Shown: positions 9,787-10,530 of the stretch, in pieces
Numbering within the stretch: position 1 is the stretch's first letter
Layout of the letters: every line of letters starts with the position of its first letter
Assembly (NCBI GenBank): GCA_025352845.1
Contig: JANXSC010000093.1
Span: 1-10,530 of the forward strand
Direction of reading: 5' to 3'
DNA: 10,530 nt
Source of the DNA: Opitutaceae bacterium
GTDB taxonomy: Bacteria; Verrucomicrobiota; Verrucomicrobiia; Opitutales; Opitutaceae
Position numbers and translations under genes: made by a program
The notes under the pieces: generated by a model
Told to the model about the DNA's origin: nothing
Seen by the model: the letters and a program-made list of their open reading frames with translations, nothing else
Databases searched by the model: none

Positions 9787-10350
9787 ATGCCCCCGACCGA
9801 ACAGACCCGCTGGTTTTCCGAGCACGTGCTGCCCTACGAGCCCGCGCTGCGCGCATACCTGCACCGGCGATTCCCGACGCTCCCCGACCACGACGATCTC
9901 GTGCAGGAAACCTACGCGCGGATGCTTCGGGCCAAGGAGGCCGGCCGGCTCACCTACGAACGCGCGTTTCTCTTCACCGCCGCGCGCAACGCCGCGATCG
10001 ATCTCTTCCGCCGCCGCCGCACGGCGCCGCACGAGTCACTCGACGAAACCGACGTGCCGCTCGCCATCCTCGAGGAAACCCCGGGCATCGTCGAATCGCT
10101 CGACCGGGAACAACGGCTGGAGGCGTTGCTCGAAGCCATCGTCGCCCTGCCCGAGCGTTGCCGGCAGGTGATGATGCTCCGCCACCTCGACGGCGTCAGC
10201 TACAAGGAAATCGCCGCGCGCCTCGGCATTTCGCCCGAGACCGTGAAGGTCCACATGATCAAGGGCGTGAAGGACTGCACGCGGTTTTTCCAACAGCGCG
10301 GGCTGCTCGCGGCTACCGCTCCCGCGCGAGAGGAGCGCGTCGCATCATGA
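9787..10350 (+). CDS. ECF RNA polymerase sigma factor, FecI type
   Basis: The 187-residue product has the two-domain architecture of ECF sigma factors, which direct RNA polymerase to a small regulon. Region 2 spans about 15-80, with DHDDLVQETYARML (34-47) and FLFTAARNAAIDLFRRRR (61-78), the part that binds core polymerase and the -10 element. Region 4 spans about 108-165, with LPERCRQVMMLRHLDGVSY (121-139) and the helix-turn-helix YKEIAARLGISPETVKVHM (139-157) that reads the -35 element. The ATG at 9787 leaves a normal-length N-terminus; the preceding bases are C-rich with no clear ribosome site. Its TGA overlaps the ATG of the following FecR-like gene (ATGA), the usual layout for FecI/FecR pairs, where the membrane anti-sigma controls the sigma factor in response to a TonB-dependent receptor. 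The last 15 residues or so are Ala/Arg-rich and unconserved. Confidence 0.92.
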   Translation: MPPTEQTRWFSEHVLPYEPALRAYLHRRFPTLPDHDDLVQETYARMLRAKEAGRLTYERAFLFTAARNAAIDLFRRRRTAPHESLDETDVPLAILEETPGIVESLDREQRLEALLEAIVALPERCRQVMMLRHLDGVSYKEIAARLGISPETVKVHMIKGVKDCTRFFQQRGLLAATAPAREERVAS

Positions 10351-10530
10351 ACATCTTCCGCGACCACGACCAAAACGACGACGCGATCGACACCGCCGCC
10401 GCCACGTGGCTCTGCGAACGCGACGAGGGTTTCGCGCCGGGCCGCGCGGAGGCGTTTGCCGCGTGGGGCGCCGCCGATCCGCGGCACGCCGCCGCCGTCG
10501 CCCGGACGGCCGAGGCACTCGCGCTCATCG
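10347..10530 (+). CDS. FecR-like anti-sigma factor, N-terminal 61 codons (cut by window edge)
   Basis: The frame opens with ATG at 10347, overlapping the sigma factor stop codon by ATGA, and is still open at the last base. Residues 17-60 contain AATWLCERDEGFAP, AFAAWGAADPRHAAAVART and AEAL, which match the N-terminal DUF4880-type domain of FecR proteins (the W-L...DEG...F..W..ADP.H..A pattern). This cytoplasmic domain binds the partner sigma factor. A transmembrane helix and a periplasmic FecR domain are expected beyond the window, usually followed by a TonB-dependent receptor gene. Identification rests on the motif plus its position directly after a FecI-type sigma factor. Confidence 0.85.
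   Translation, partial: MNIFRDHDQNDDAIDTAAATWLCERDEGFAPGRAEAFAAWGAADPRHAAAVARTAEALALI

Noticed and set aside
9583..10032. A 149-codon minus-strand open frame spanning the intergenic region and the start of the sigma gene
   Set aside because: It overlaps the conserved region 2 of the sigma factor in antisense and contains no known domain.

Overview
The window is GC-rich, with few stop codons in any frame, so long antisense ORFs are common. It carries a secreted sulfatase next to a secreted FG-GAP repeat protein, a pair of alpha-glucan-type glycoside hydrolases, and a FecI/FecR sigma/anti-sigma pair. Recognisable Shine-Dalgarno sites are mostly absent. This mix suggests a polysaccharide-degrading member of the PVC group, most likely Verrucomicrobia (Opitutaceae-like). 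That placement is an inference from gene content; there is no rRNA or marker gene here.

Layout. (1) Positions 1-1650 are a graveyard of insertion sequences: the beginning of an IS3-type orfA leaving the left edge on the minus strand, a decayed IS1380-type transposase on the plus strand (frameshifted, with its centre deleted), and the N-terminal half of an IS5-type transposase on the minus strand, cut off exactly where the IS1380 relic ends. (2) Positions 1691-6480 (minus) hold a two-gene unit: an amylo-alpha-1,6-glucosidase (glycogen debranching) gene, then a GH63/MGH1-like glucosidase whose ATG overlaps the upstream stop codon as ATGA. (3) Positions 6661-9378 (minus) hold a second unit: a signal-peptide FG-GAP/VCBS protein with seven calcium-binding-type repeats, followed 18 bp later by a secreted formylglycine sulfatase. 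(4) Positions 9379-9786 are a roughly 400-bp divergent intergenic region rich in perfect palindromes. (5) From 9787 to the right edge (plus) lie an ECF sigma factor of FecI type and the first 61 codons of a FecR-like anti-sigma factor, again coupled by an ATGA overlap.

How the genes may work together. The debranching enzyme and the GH63-like enzyme lack signal peptides and probably act on intracellular alpha-glucan or imported oligosaccharides. The sulfatase and its propeller partner are exported and probably act on sulfated glycans or glycoconjugates outside the cytoplasm. The FecI/FecR pair is of the kind that usually controls an outer-membrane TonB-dependent transporter, expected just past the right edge. 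No convincingly new system is visible. The points most worth a second look are the palindrome cluster at 9481-9577, the sulfatase/propeller pair, the translationally coupled hydrolase pair and the nested insertion-sequence relics.
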